Assembly: GCA_021496925.1 (NCBI GenBank)
Contig: CP053915.1
Span: 682,001 to 746,000, forward strand
Direction: 5' to 3'
Origin: Acidovorax sp. YS12
GTDB lineage: Bacteria; Pseudomonadota; Gammaproteobacteria; Burkholderiales; Burkholderiaceae_C
Length of the DNA stretch: 64,000 bases
Both the position numbers and the translations under genes were made by a program. Below the pieces are notes generated by a model, which worked only from the letters and a program-made list of their open reading frames with translations, had not been told where the DNA came from and did not search any database. The first letter of the stretch is position 1, and every line of letters begins with the position of its first letter. Below, in pieces: positions 1 to 7,188 of this stretch.

Positions 1-2
1 AC

Positions 3-290
3 CACTGGGGCCGCATCGTCGCTGGCGCGGCGCTGACGACGCTGCTGGGCGTGGGCGCGGAACTGGCTGCGCCGGAGAACCGGCAGGACGGCAACCGCAT
101 CGTGATCGCGGGGCGCGACAGCGCGCAGGACAGTATCAATCAGGTCGGACAGGAGATGACCCGGCGCAATATGAACATCCAGCCGACGTTGACAGAGCGG
201 CCTGGGCTGCCGGTGCGGATCATCGTCAACCGCGACTTGGTGCTGCGGCCTTATCAGCCGATGTTCTTCAACAGGGGAGCGATGCGATGA
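3..290 (+). CDS. trbI: TrbI, conjugal transfer protein (C-terminal end, 5' cut by window)
   Basis: TrbI is the VirB10-like protein of the P-type mating-pair formation apparatus. It spans the periplasm and links the inner-membrane complex to the outer-membrane pore of the type IV secretion channel. The frame is open from base 3, so only about the last 95 residues are present. They include the RPGLPVRIIVNRDLVLRPY segment typical of the TrbI/VirB10 beta-barrel end. Its stop overlaps the next start by four bases (ATGA, 287-290), as in a coupled trb operon. The rest of trb lies to the left of the window. Confidence 0.85.
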   Translation, partial: HWGRIVAGAALTTLLGVGAELAAPENRQDGNRIVIAGRDSAQDSINQVGQEMTRRNMNIQPTLTERPGLPVRIIVNRDLVLRPYQPMFFNRGAMR

Positions 291-532
291 GCACGGGTAA
301 GAAGCTGCGGCTCGGGCCGCTGCCGAAACTGGAATCCACCAAGATGACCTTCGCGTGCCCGGCCGGCCTGCGGGCCGATCTTGACCGCTACGCGGCGCTG
401 CACGCGCAGACCTACGGCGAAGCGGTCGATGCCATGACGTTGATCCCGCACATGCTGGAGGCATTCATGGCGGGGGATCGGGGATTCAGGAAGGGCACTG
501 CAACACGGAGCGTGCCGTCGAAGCCGACATGA
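287..532 (+). CDS. DUF2274 family protein of the conjugation module
   Basis: This 81-residue soluble protein begins MSTGKKLRLGPLPK and contains the core KMTFACPAGLRADLDRYA that I recognise as DUF2274. It is found directly behind trbI in Tn4371-like elements. The start overlaps the trbI stop (ATGA), which indicates translational coupling. Function is unknown. The fixed position next to trbI suggests a small accessory or regulatory role in transfer. A perfect hairpin 33 bases past the stop probably ends the operon. Confidence 0.75.
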   Translation: MSTGKKLRLGPLPKLESTKMTFACPAGLRADLDRYAALHAQTYGEAVDAMTLIPHMLEAFMAGDRGFRKGTATRSVPSKPT

Positions 533-564
533 TGGCGTCGCCTACCATCCAGCGGCATCCATCC

Positions 565-590
565 AACGCGCAGCCCCAGGGCTGCGCGTT
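565..590 (+). terminator. Perfect 12-bp hairpin after the trb operon
   Basis: AACGCGCAGCCC and GGGCTGCGCGTT form a perfect inverted repeat with a 2-base centre, followed by TTCGTTCTG. It lies just past the DUF2274 stop. The U-tract is weak, so termination is likely but not certain. Confidence 0.55.
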
Positions 591-1012
591 CTTCGTTCTG
601 GATGCTGGGCTATGATGATGAAACAGGCCCGCTGTTCCTCGACAATCCAGCACGACACCGTGCGATGCGGCTTTCCCTCCCGACGCTCCTATGTGGCTCC
701 TAGCCCACGAGGCAACACTTCTGCGAAGTGGCCTGAAAAAGAGCTAACCTACTGTCCCATATACGGTTTCAAGCCCCGCGTGATTTACACGGAGGACTTG
801 ACACCAGAACTTTTTTGTGGGTCAAAGAACGATGGACCGCGATGCAGCCTTCGCGCTGCCCGCGCTCAGAGGCGGGCGGGTGCGCGCTTGCGATCACGTT
901 CGTCTTCGGGCCAGGCAGACAGGATAGCGGTGGTGTTCATGGCAAATCACTCCTTTGATGAGTGAACAACGCCCCGGCTACGCGGGACGTTGACAGCAGA
1001 ACGCAAAAAATT
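591..1012. other. Gene-poor tail of the mobile element
   Basis: About 420 bases between the operon hairpin and the chromosomal palindrome. Both strands were read. The plus-strand open frame 612-965 has no ribosome site and no family signature. The only credible signal is a tiny minus-strand frame at 866-940. Base composition is more even than in the flanking chromosome, which fits the end of an imported element. Confidence 0.45.
866..940 (-). CDS. Possible 24-residue peptide at the element end
   Basis: A minus-strand ATG at 940 is preceded by AAAGGAGTGATTTGCC, one of the better ribosome sites in the window, and opens a 24-codon frame (MNTTAILSAWPEDERDRKR...) ending at TGA 866-868. It could be a real micro-protein or the surviving 5' end of a gene truncated at the element border. 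No family is recognised. Confidence 0.25.
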   Translation of the reverse strand: MNTTAILSAWPEDERDRKRAPARL

Positions 1013-1015
1013 GTT

Positions 1016-1073
1016 CGCTACTAAAGTAATAGCTTCCAGCGCTTTCTCAGCAAGGGCTGGAAGCCATTTTCAT
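1016..1073 (+). repeat. Dispersed palindrome copy 1 (ABC-F gene end / element border)
   Basis: The core ATAGCTTCCAGCGCTTTC... followed by CAAGGGCTGGAAGCC and ending in ATTTTCAT starts at 1029. Upstream GCTACTAAAGTA matches the 5' shoulder seen at other copies. Its 3' end overlaps the stop codon of the minus-strand ABC-F gene (1070-1072). Confidence 0.8.
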
Positions 1074-3031
1074 GCGGAGGCATGGGCCGCTTCGAGGGCC
1101 TCGATCTCGGAGGACAGCACCAGCCAGCGCTCTTCCAGGGCCTCGATTTCGTCGCCGCAGGCCTTCAGGCGCCGCCCGCAGTCGGCGATCTCCGTGGGGG
1201 GCAGCGGCTCGGCCAGGCGCTGTTCGAGCTGCTGCCTTTCCGCGCCGAGCTGCGCCAGGCGCTTGTCCACCTGTTCCAGCTCGCGCTTGAACGGTTTGGT
1301 TTTCTCGGCCAGCTGCTGGCGCGCCAGGGCGCTGGCCTTGCGCTGCTCGCGGCCATCCTTCGGGGCTGGCACGGCGGCGGTGGGGGTGTTGTTGGGCTCG
1401 GCGGTGGCGCGGGCCTGCTCGCGCAGGCGCCGGGCTTCTTCCAGCAGGTAGCGCTGGTAGTCGTCCAGGTCGCCGTCGAACGGGCCGACCTGGCCCCGGC
1501 CGACCAGCCAGAATTCATCGCATACGGCGCGCAGCAGGGCGCGGTCGTGGCTGACCAGCATGACGGTGCCCTCGAACTCGTTGAGCGCCATCGACAGCGC
1601 CTCGCGCGTGGCCAGGTCGAGGTGGTTGGTCGGTTCGTCAAGCAGCAGCAGGTTGGGGCGCTGCCAGACGATCATGGCCAGCACCAGGCGCGCCTTTTCG
1701 CCGCCGCTCATGCTGCCCACGGCCTGCTGCACCATGTCGCCGCTGAAGTTGAAGCTGCCCAGGAAATTGCGCAGGTCCTGCTCGCGCGCGTCCACGCCCA
1801 GCGTGCGCGCCAGCCGCACCATGTGGCCCAGCGGGTGGTCGTCGCCGTGCAGCACGTCCAGCTCCTGCTGCGCGAAGTAGCCAATCGACAGGCCCTTGCC
1901 CTCGGTCACCTTGCCGCCCAGCGGCGGCATCATGCGCGCGATGGTTTTCACCAGCGTGGACTTGCCTTGGCCGTTGGCGCCCAGGATGCCGATGCGCTGG
2001 CCCGCCAGCACCGTGCGGTTGACGCCGCGCAGGATGGTGGTGGGCGCGCCGCCGTCCGCGGGCGGGTAGCCGAAGGCCGCGTCGCTGATGGCGAGCATCG
2101 GGTTGGGCAGGTTCGGCGGCTCCTTGAACTCGAAGGTGAAATCGGCGCTGGCCAGCACGGGCGCGATTTTCTCCATGCGCTCCAGCGCCTTGACGCGGCT
2201 TTGCGCCTGCTTGGCCTTGGTGGCCTTGGCCTTGAAGCGGTCGATGAACTTCTGCAGGTGCGCAATCTTCGTTTGCTGGCGCTCGTAGGCCGCCTGCTGC
2301 AGCGTGAGCTGCTGCGCGCGCAGTTCCTCGAACTGGCTGTAGTTGCCGCCGTAGCGTGTGAGCTGCGCGTTGTCGATGTGCAGCGTGACCTGGGTCACGG
2401 CGTCGAGGAATTCGCGGTCGTGGCTGATGACGACCAGCGTGCCCTCGTAGCGCTGCAGCCAGGCTTCGAGCCAGACCAGCGCGTCCAGGTCCAGGTGGTT
2501 GGTCGGTTCGTCGAGCAGCAGCAGGTCGCTCGGGCACATCAGCGCGCGCGCCAGCTGCAGGCGCATGCGCCAGCCGCCCGAGAAGCTGTTGACCGGGCGT
2601 TCCAGCTCGTGCACCTGAAAGCCCAGGCCCAGGATCAGTGCCTGCGCGCGCGCGGCGGCGTCGTGCGCGCCCGCGTCGTGCAAGTCGGAATGCGCCTGGG
2701 CAATGGCCATGCCGTCGCCCGCCTGTTCGGCTTTTTGCAGCGCCAGGCGCAGCGCCAGCAGGCGCGTGTCGCCGTCGAGCACGAAGGCGGTGGCCGGCTC
2801 GGCGGTTTCGGGCATGTGCTGCGCCACCTGCGCCATGCGCCACTGCGGCGGCAGGAAGAAGTCGCCGCCGTCTTCGTGCAGCGAGCCGTTGAGCAGCGCG
2901 AACAGGGTGGATTTGCCGGCGCCGTTGCGGCCCACCAGGCCGACTTTTTCGCCGGGGTTGATGGTGGCGGAAACGCCATCCAGAAGCACCTTGGCGCTGC
3001 GGCGCAAGGTGACGTTCTTCAGTGTGATCAT
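1070..3031 (-). CDS. ABC-F family ATPase (YheS/Uup-like)
   Basis: This 653-residue duplicated ABC ATPase has no membrane segments. ABC-F proteins bind the ribosomal E site and relieve stalled translation. Two nucleotide-binding domains carry Walker A GRNGAGKST (about residue 34) and GANGQGKST, each with a signature (SGGWRMRLQLAR; SGGEKARLVLAM) and an LLLLDEPTNHLDL Walker B. A charged linker between them is the ribosome-contacting arm, and a Glu/Arg-rich C-terminal coiled coil follows. The start at 3031 gives MITLKN; a longer upstream frame would only read antisense to prmB. The prmB stop and this start share one base (TGATG), which suggests coupling. The stop is contributed by the palindrome at 1016-1073. 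Confidence 0.92.
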   Translation of the reverse strand: MITLKNVTLRRSAKVLLDGVSATINPGEKVGLVGRNGAGKSTLFALLNGSLHEDGGDFFLPPQWRMAQVAQHMPETAEPATAFVLDGDTRLLALRLALQKAEQAGDGMAIAQAHSDLHDAGAHDAAARAQALILGLGFQVHELERPVNSFSGGWRMRLQLARALMCPSDLLLLDEPTNHLDLDALVWLEAWLQRYEGTLVVISHDREFLDAVTQVTLHIDNAQLTRYGGNYSQFEELRAQQLTLQQAAYERQQTKIAHLQKFIDRFKAKATKAKQAQSRVKALERMEKIAPVLASADFTFEFKEPPNLPNPMLAISDAAFGYPPADGGAPTTILRGVNRTVLAGQRIGILGANGQGKSTLVKTIARMMPPLGGKVTEGKGLSIGYFAQQELDVLHGDDHPLGHMVRLARTLGVDAREQDLRNFLGSFNFSGDMVQQAVGSMSGGEKARLVLAMIVWQRPNLLLLDEPTNHLDLATREALSMALNEFEGTVMLVSHDRALLRAVCDEFWLVGRGQVGPFDGDLDDYQRYLLEEARRLREQARATAEPNNTPTAAVPAPKDGREQRKASALARQQLAEKTKPFKRELEQVDKRLAQLGAERQQLEQRLAEPLPPTEIADCGRRLKACGDEIEALEERWLVLSSEIEALEAAHASA

Positions 3032-3942
3032 CAGGGAGAGGGAAAGTCGGCCAGAGCGCTGCGGGTGATGAGCAGCACCTGGTCTTCGCCCGCGCTGGTT
3101 TCGAGCCAGAACACGGGCAATTGGGGAAAGGCCGCCTCGAAATGCGCGCGCTCGTTGCCGATTTCGAGCACCAGCACGGCGTCCTCGCGCATGCAGGCCG
3201 GGGCGGCGCGCAGCAGGCGGCGGATGAAGTCCATGCCGTCGGCGCCGCCGGCCAGCGCCAGTTCGGGCTCGGCGCGGTATTCGGCGGGCAGTTGCGCCAT
3301 GCTGTGGGCATTGACGTAGGGCGGGTTGCACAGGATCAGGTCCCACGGGCCGGGCACGCCGGCCAGCGCGTCGGACGGCACCAGGCGCACGCGCTCCTGC
3401 AGGCCGTGGCGCTCGACGTTGATGCGGGCCACGGCCAGCGCATCGGCGGAAATGTCGGCGCCGGTGACCTGCACCTCGGGCCAGGCCATGGCCGCGAGCA
3501 CGGCCAGGCTGCCGTTGCCGGTGCACAGGTCGAGCACGTCGCGCGTCTGGTCGCTGAGCCAGCCGTCGATGCTGCCGTCGGCCAGCAGCTCGGCGATGAA
3601 GCTGCGCGGCACGATGGCGCGTTCGTCCACGTAGAACGGCACGCCCACCAGCCAGGCCTCGCGCGTGAGGTACGCGGCAGGCTTGCGCGTGGCGCTGCGT
3701 TCTTCAAAAAGCGTAGCTACCAGCGCTTGCTGGGTGGGCGTTACGGGCTGATTTGCCACGGAATCGGGTTCGTCGCCCAGGGCGCTGTCGAGCGGCAGGC
3801 CGAGGCGCCACAGCACCAGCCAGGCGGCCTCGTCGCGCGCGTTGGCGGTGCCGTGGCCGAAGCCCGCGCCCGCGGCCTCCAGGCAGGCCGCGCCGCTGGC
3901 GATGAGTGCGCCCACGGTGGCGCCTTGCACGGCGGCGCTCAT
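3031..3942 (-). CDS. prmB: PrmB, ribosomal protein uL3 glutamine methyltransferase
   Basis: The 303-residue product belongs to the HemK/PrmB class of SAM-dependent N5-glutamine methyltransferases and should methylate uL3 during 50S assembly. SAM motif I is VLDLCTGNGSLAV, and the diagnostic NPPY is in LILCNPPYVNAHS. The start at 3942 overlaps the dapE stop by four bases (ATGA). Residues about 61-77 (SVANQPVTPTQQALVAT) are encoded by an in-frame copy of the palindrome (about 3713-3757). They fall in the N-terminal helical region before the catalytic fold. The same element lies in neighbouring dapE. Identity is strong from NPPY plus the PrmB-type N-terminus. Confidence 0.92.
   Translation of the reverse strand: MSAAVQGATVGALIASGAACLEAAGAGFGHGTANARDEAAWLVLWRLGLPLDSALGDEPDSVANQPVTPTQQALVATLFEERSATRKPAAYLTREAWLVGVPFYVDERAIVPRSFIAELLADGSIDGWLSDQTRDVLDLCTGNGSLAVLAAMAWPEVQVTGADISADALAVARINVERHGLQERVRLVPSDALAGVPGPWDLILCNPPYVNAHSMAQLPAEYRAEPELALAGGADGMDFIRRLLRAAPACMREDAVLVLEIGNERAHFEAAFPQLPVFWLETSAGEDQVLLITRSALADFPSP
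3713..3757 (+). repeat. Dispersed palindrome copy 2, inside prmB
   Basis: GTAGCTACCAGCGCTTGCTG followed by GGTGGGCG...GGGCTGATTTGCC matches the family in orientation and order, with a degenerate second arm. It is read in frame by the minus-strand prmB gene and adds no stop codon. Confidence 0.7.
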
Positions 3943-5126
3943 GCCGCGGCCTGGGCGTTGAGGTTTTCGAGCGTGCGGCGGTAGATGTTCTTCAGCGGCG
4001 CGATGTCGGCCAGCGCGATGTGCTCGTCGATCTGGTGGATGCTGGCGTTGGGCGGGCCAAGCTCGATGACCTGCGGGCAGATCTGCGCGATGAAGCGGCC
4101 GTCGCTGGTGCCGCCGGTGGTGGACAGCTCGGTGTCCAGCCCGGTTTCGGCGTGGATGGCCTGCTGCACGGCGCTCAGCAGATCGCCCGGCTCGGTCAGG
4201 AAGGGCTGGCCGCCAAGTGTCCACAGCAGCTCGTACTCCAGGCCATGCCGGTCGAGCAGGGCGTGCACGCGCTGCTTCAGGCCTTCGGCGGTGGATGCGG
4301 TGCTGAAGCGGAAATTGAAGTCGATCACCACATGGCCCGGGATCACGTTGGTGGCGCCGGTGCCGGCGTGGATGTTGCTCATCTGCCAGCTCGTGGGCGG
4401 GAAGAAGGCGTTGCCAGCGTCCCAGGGGGTGGCCGCCAGTTCCGCCAGCGCCGGCACGGCCTGGTGGATGGGGTTGCGCGCCAGGTGCGGGTAGGCGATG
4501 TGCCCCTGCACGCCGCGCACGGTGAGCTTGCCCGAGAGGGTGCCGCGGCGGCCGTTCTTCACCATGTCGCCGGTCTGGCGCACCGCGGTCGGCTCGCCGA
4601 CGATGCACCACGACAGCGCCTCGCCGCGCGCGCGCAGGCGCTCGACCACGACCTTCGTGCCGTCGACTGACGGGCCCTCCTCGTCGCTGGTGAGCAGGAA
4701 GGCGATGGCGATGGCCGGGTCGGGGTGCGCGGCGAGGAATTCCTCGACGGCCACGACGAAGGCGGCGATCGAGGCCTTCATGTCGCTGGCGCCGCGGCCG
4801 TAGAGCTTGCCGTCGCGCTGCGTGGGCGTGAACGGGTCGCTGCGCCACTGCTCCACGGGGCCGGTGGGCACGACGTCGGTGTGGCCCGCGAAGACCAGCG
4901 TTTTTGCTACGGTTTCAGGAGCGTCTGGCGCTTGATTGGCGGGCGCTGCGGGCCGTTTTGCCCATAAATTGCAGACGTGGAAGTGGGGCGGGCCGCTGTC
5001 CATGCGTTCGCAGACGAAGCCCAGGGGCTCCAGGCGGCTGGCCAGCAGTTCGAGGCAGCCTGCGTCCTCGGGGGTGACGGAGGGGCGGGCGATCAGCTGT
5101 TCGGTCAGCTGCAAGGTGAGGGGCAT
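3939..5126 (-). CDS. dapE: DapE, succinyl-diaminopimelate desuccinylase
   Basis: DapE is a di-zinc M20 peptidase that hydrolyses N-succinyl-LL-diaminopimelate to LL-diaminopimelate and succinate in lysine and peptidoglycan synthesis. The 395 residues include FAGHTDVVP (zinc ligand H82, catalytic D84), GRGASDMKAS (bridging Asp) and SDEEGPS (catalytic Glu and zinc ligand). The family is usually about 375 residues. The excess maps to residues 58-75 (PAAPANQAPDAPETVAK), between NLWAKR and TLVFAGH, exactly where an in-frame palindrome copy lies. The stop overlaps the prmB start. dapD and dapC lie upstream on the same strand, so three lysine-pathway steps are together. Confidence 0.95.
   Translation of the reverse strand: MPLTLQLTEQLIARPSVTPEDAGCLELLASRLEPLGFVCERMDSGPPHFHVCNLWAKRPAAPANQAPDAPETVAKTLVFAGHTDVVPTGPVEQWRSDPFTPTQRDGKLYGRGASDMKASIAAFVVAVEEFLAAHPDPAIAIAFLLTSDEEGPSVDGTKVVVERLRARGEALSWCIVGEPTAVRQTGDMVKNGRRGTLSGKLTVRGVQGHIAYPHLARNPIHQAVPALAELAATPWDAGNAFFPPTSWQMSNIHAGTGATNVIPGHVVIDFNFRFSTASTAEGLKQRVHALLDRHGLEYELLWTLGGQPFLTEPGDLLSAVQQAIHAETGLDTELSTTGGTSDGRFIAQICPQVIELGPPNASIHQIDEHIALADIAPLKNIYRRTLENLNAQAAA
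4901..4963 (+). repeat. Dispersed palindrome copy 3, inside dapE
   Basis: TTTTTGCTACGGTTTCAGGA, then GCGTCTGGCGCTTG, ATTGGCGGGCGCTGCGGGCC and GTTTTGCCC follow the family order including the 5' GCTAC shoulder. It inserts about 18 codons in frame into dapE just ahead of the active-site motif. Confidence 0.75.
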
Positions 5127-5145
5127 GGCGTGTGCGGGGGGCGGT

Positions 5146-6312
5146 TCAGTTGGGCTTGACGTCGAGAACGATCTCGGTGAACGACGGCATGTCTTCGTCC
5201 TGGGCGGCCTCGTTGGCCTCCTTCTGGGCCTGGGCGGCCTTGCCGGCCATGGCGAAGTCGTTCTGCAGGCGCCACATCAGGTTGGTGGGCGAATCGGCGT
5301 AGGCGATGCCTTCCTTGCGGTCGATGCGGCCTTCGCGGATCAGGCGCGCCAGGTCTTCCTCGAAGGTCTGCGAGCCTTCGGCCATGGATTTTTCCATCGC
5401 CTCGCGCACGCCGGAGAAGTCGCCCTTCTCGATCAGCTCGCCCACCAGCTTGGTGTTGAGCATGACCTCGCAGGCGGGCACCCGGTTGCCCGACTGGGTG
5501 CGCACCAGGCGCTGCGAGACCACGGCCTTGAGCGCCGAGGCCAGGTCGCCGAGCATGGTCGGGCGCACCTCGACGGGGTAGAACGACAGGATGCGGTTGA
5601 GCGCGTGGTAGCTGTTGTTGCCGTGCAGCGTGGCCAGCACCAGGTGGCCGGACTGGGCGTAGGCGATGGCGGCCGACATGGTTTCGCGGTCGCGGATTTC
5701 GCCGATCAGGATGACGTCGGGCGCCTGGCGCAGCGCGTTCTTCAGCGCGGTCTGCAGCGACTGCGTGTCGCTGCCGATCTCGCGCTGGTTGACGATGGAT
5801 TTCTTGTTCTTGAACTGGAATTCGACCGGGTCCTCGATGGTCAGGATGTGGCCGGTCAGCACGGCGTTGCGGCTGTCGAGCAGCGAGGCCAGCGTGGTGC
5901 TCTTGCCCGAGCCGGTGGCGCCCACCATGAGCAGCAGGCCGCGCTTTTCCATCACCAGCTCGCCCAGCACCGGCGGCAGGTTCAGCGTAGCCAGCTCGGG
6001 GATGTGCTGCGCGATGAAGCGCACCACCACGGCGTAGCTGCCGCGCTGGCGCATGGCGCTGACGCGAAAGCGCCCCACGCCCGACAGCGGCACGCCCATG
6101 TTCAGCTCGCCCGTTTCCTCCAGCTCCTCTATGCGGTTGGGCGGCACCACCTCGGCCAGCAGGTTCTTGGGGGCGTCGGGCGGCAGGATCTGGTTGTTGA
6201 TCGGGACGCACTCGCCGTTGATCTTGATCAGCGCCGGAGCGGCCGCCGAAAGGTAGACGTCCGAGGCCTTTTTTTCCGCCATCAGGCGCAGGATGCGCTC
6301 CATGGTGCTCAT
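5146..6312 (-). CDS. pilU: PilU-type retraction ATPase of type IVa pili
   Basis: The 388-residue PilT/PilU-family hexameric ATPase powers pilus retraction at the inner membrane. It has Walker A GATGSGKST (131-139), an Asp box TIEDPVEF, Walker B VILIGEIRD and a His box ATLHGNN. The N-terminus MERILRLMAEKKASDVYL and the C-terminal AYADSPTNLMWRLQND pattern fit PilU better than PilT. The start at 6312 has AAAGGAGA upstream. No other pilus gene is in the window: this is an orphan retraction gene between dapD and dapE. PilU normally needs PilT, which must be encoded elsewhere. Confidence 0.85.
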   Translation of the reverse strand: MSTMERILRLMAEKKASDVYLSAAAPALIKINGECVPINNQILPPDAPKNLLAEVVPPNRIEELEETGELNMGVPLSGVGRFRVSAMRQRGSYAVVVRFIAQHIPELATLNLPPVLGELVMEKRGLLLMVGATGSGKSTTLASLLDSRNAVLTGHILTIEDPVEFQFKNKKSIVNQREIGSDTQSLQTALKNALRQAPDVILIGEIRDRETMSAAIAYAQSGHLVLATLHGNNSYHALNRILSFYPVEVRPTMLGDLASALKAVVSQRLVRTQSGNRVPACEVMLNTKLVGELIEKGDFSGVREAMEKSMAEGSQTFEEDLARLIREGRIDRKEGIAYADSPTNLMWRLQNDFAMAGKAAQAQKEANEAAQDEDMPSFTEIVLDVKPN

Positions 6313-6354
6313 GAGGGATGTCTCCTTTCGGGGGCGCTGGGGGGGCGGGGCGCG

Positions 6355-7179
6355 TCAGTCGCGCAGCAGGTCGTTCAGGCTGGTCTTGGCCCGGGTCTGC
6401 GCATCGACGCGCTTGACGATGATGGCCGCATACAGGCTGTACTTGCCGCCGTCCTTGGGCAGGCTGCCGCTGATGACCACCGAGCCCGCGGGCACCCGGC
6501 CGTAGCTGACCTCGCCCGTGGCGCGGTCGTAGATCGGGGTGCTCTGGCCGATGTACACGCCCATGGAGATCACGGAGTTTTCCTCCACGATCACGCCCTC
6601 GACGATTTCCGAGCGCGCGCCGATGAAGCAGTTGTCCTCGATGATGGTCGGGTTCGCCTGCAGCGGCTCCAGCACGCCGCCCAGGCCCACGCCGCCCGAC
6701 AGGTGCACGTTCTTGCCCACCTGCGCGCAGGAGCCGACGGTGGCCCAGGTATCGACCATGGTGCCTTCGTCGACGTAGGCGCCGATGTTCACGTACGAAG
6801 GCATGAGGATGGCGCCCTTGGCGATGAAGCTGCCGCGGCGCGCCACGGCGGGCGGCACCACGCGCACGCCGGTGGCGGCCAGTTCCTCGGCGCTCAGGCC
6901 GGCGAACTTGGTCGGCACCTTGTCGTAGAAGCCCAGGTCGCCGGCGTTGATGGCCACGTTGTCGTTCAGGCGGAAGGACAGCAGCACCGCCTTCTTGATC
7001 CATTGGTGCACCGTCCACTGGCCCACGCCTTCGCGGGTGGCCACGCGCAGGCGGCCGGCGTCGAGTTCGCGGATGACGTGCTCGACGGCGTCACGCACTT
7101 CCTGCGGGGCGGACTGGGACGAAATGGCGGCGCGCTGCTCCCAGGCAGCGTCGATGATGGTTTGCAGTTGTTGGCTCAT
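6355..7179 (-). CDS. dapD: DapD, tetrahydrodipicolinate N-succinyltransferase
   Basis: DapD transfers succinyl from succinyl-CoA to tetrahydrodipicolinate, the committed step of the succinylase branch of lysine synthesis. The 274 residues match the family length. They have an N-terminal helical domain, a hexapeptide-repeat left-handed beta helix (IGAYVDEGTMVDTWATVGSC) and the C-terminal GSLPKDGGKYSLY lid. Only nine bases separate it from the dapC stop, and no clear ribosome site is visible, so coupling to dapC is likely. Confidence 0.96.
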   Translation of the reverse strand: MSQQLQTIIDAAWEQRAAISSQSAPQEVRDAVEHVIRELDAGRLRVATREGVGQWTVHQWIKKAVLLSFRLNDNVAINAGDLGFYDKVPTKFAGLSAEELAATGVRVVPPAVARRGSFIAKGAILMPSYVNIGAYVDEGTMVDTWATVGSCAQVGKNVHLSGGVGLGGVLEPLQANPTIIEDNCFIGARSEIVEGVIVEENSVISMGVYIGQSTPIYDRATGEVSYGRVPAGSVVISGSLPKDGGKYSLYAAIIVKRVDAQTRAKTSLNDLLRD

Positions 7180-7188
7180 GGGAGCGGC

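Larger units (their letters stand above)
1..1012. mobile_element. Right end of a Tn4371-type integrative and conjugative element
   Basis: The first 1 kb holds the 3' end of trbI and a DUF2274 gene, the gene pair that closes the trb conjugation module at the right end of Tn4371-family elements in beta- and gammaproteobacteria. A gene-poor tail follows, and the chromosomal palindrome family begins at about 1016, so the junction should lie near 1000-1074. The int gene and left end lie outside the window, so the attachment repeat cannot be matched and the border is an inference. Confidence 0.6.

Noticed and set aside
612..965. A 117-codon plus-strand frame in the mobile-element tail
   Set aside because: No ribosome site, Arg/Ser-rich and no recognisable fold. 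A better signal lies on the other strand.
1013..1074. Firm assignment of attR for the mobile element
   Set aside because: The left end is outside the window, so the direct repeat cannot be verified; only a range is given.
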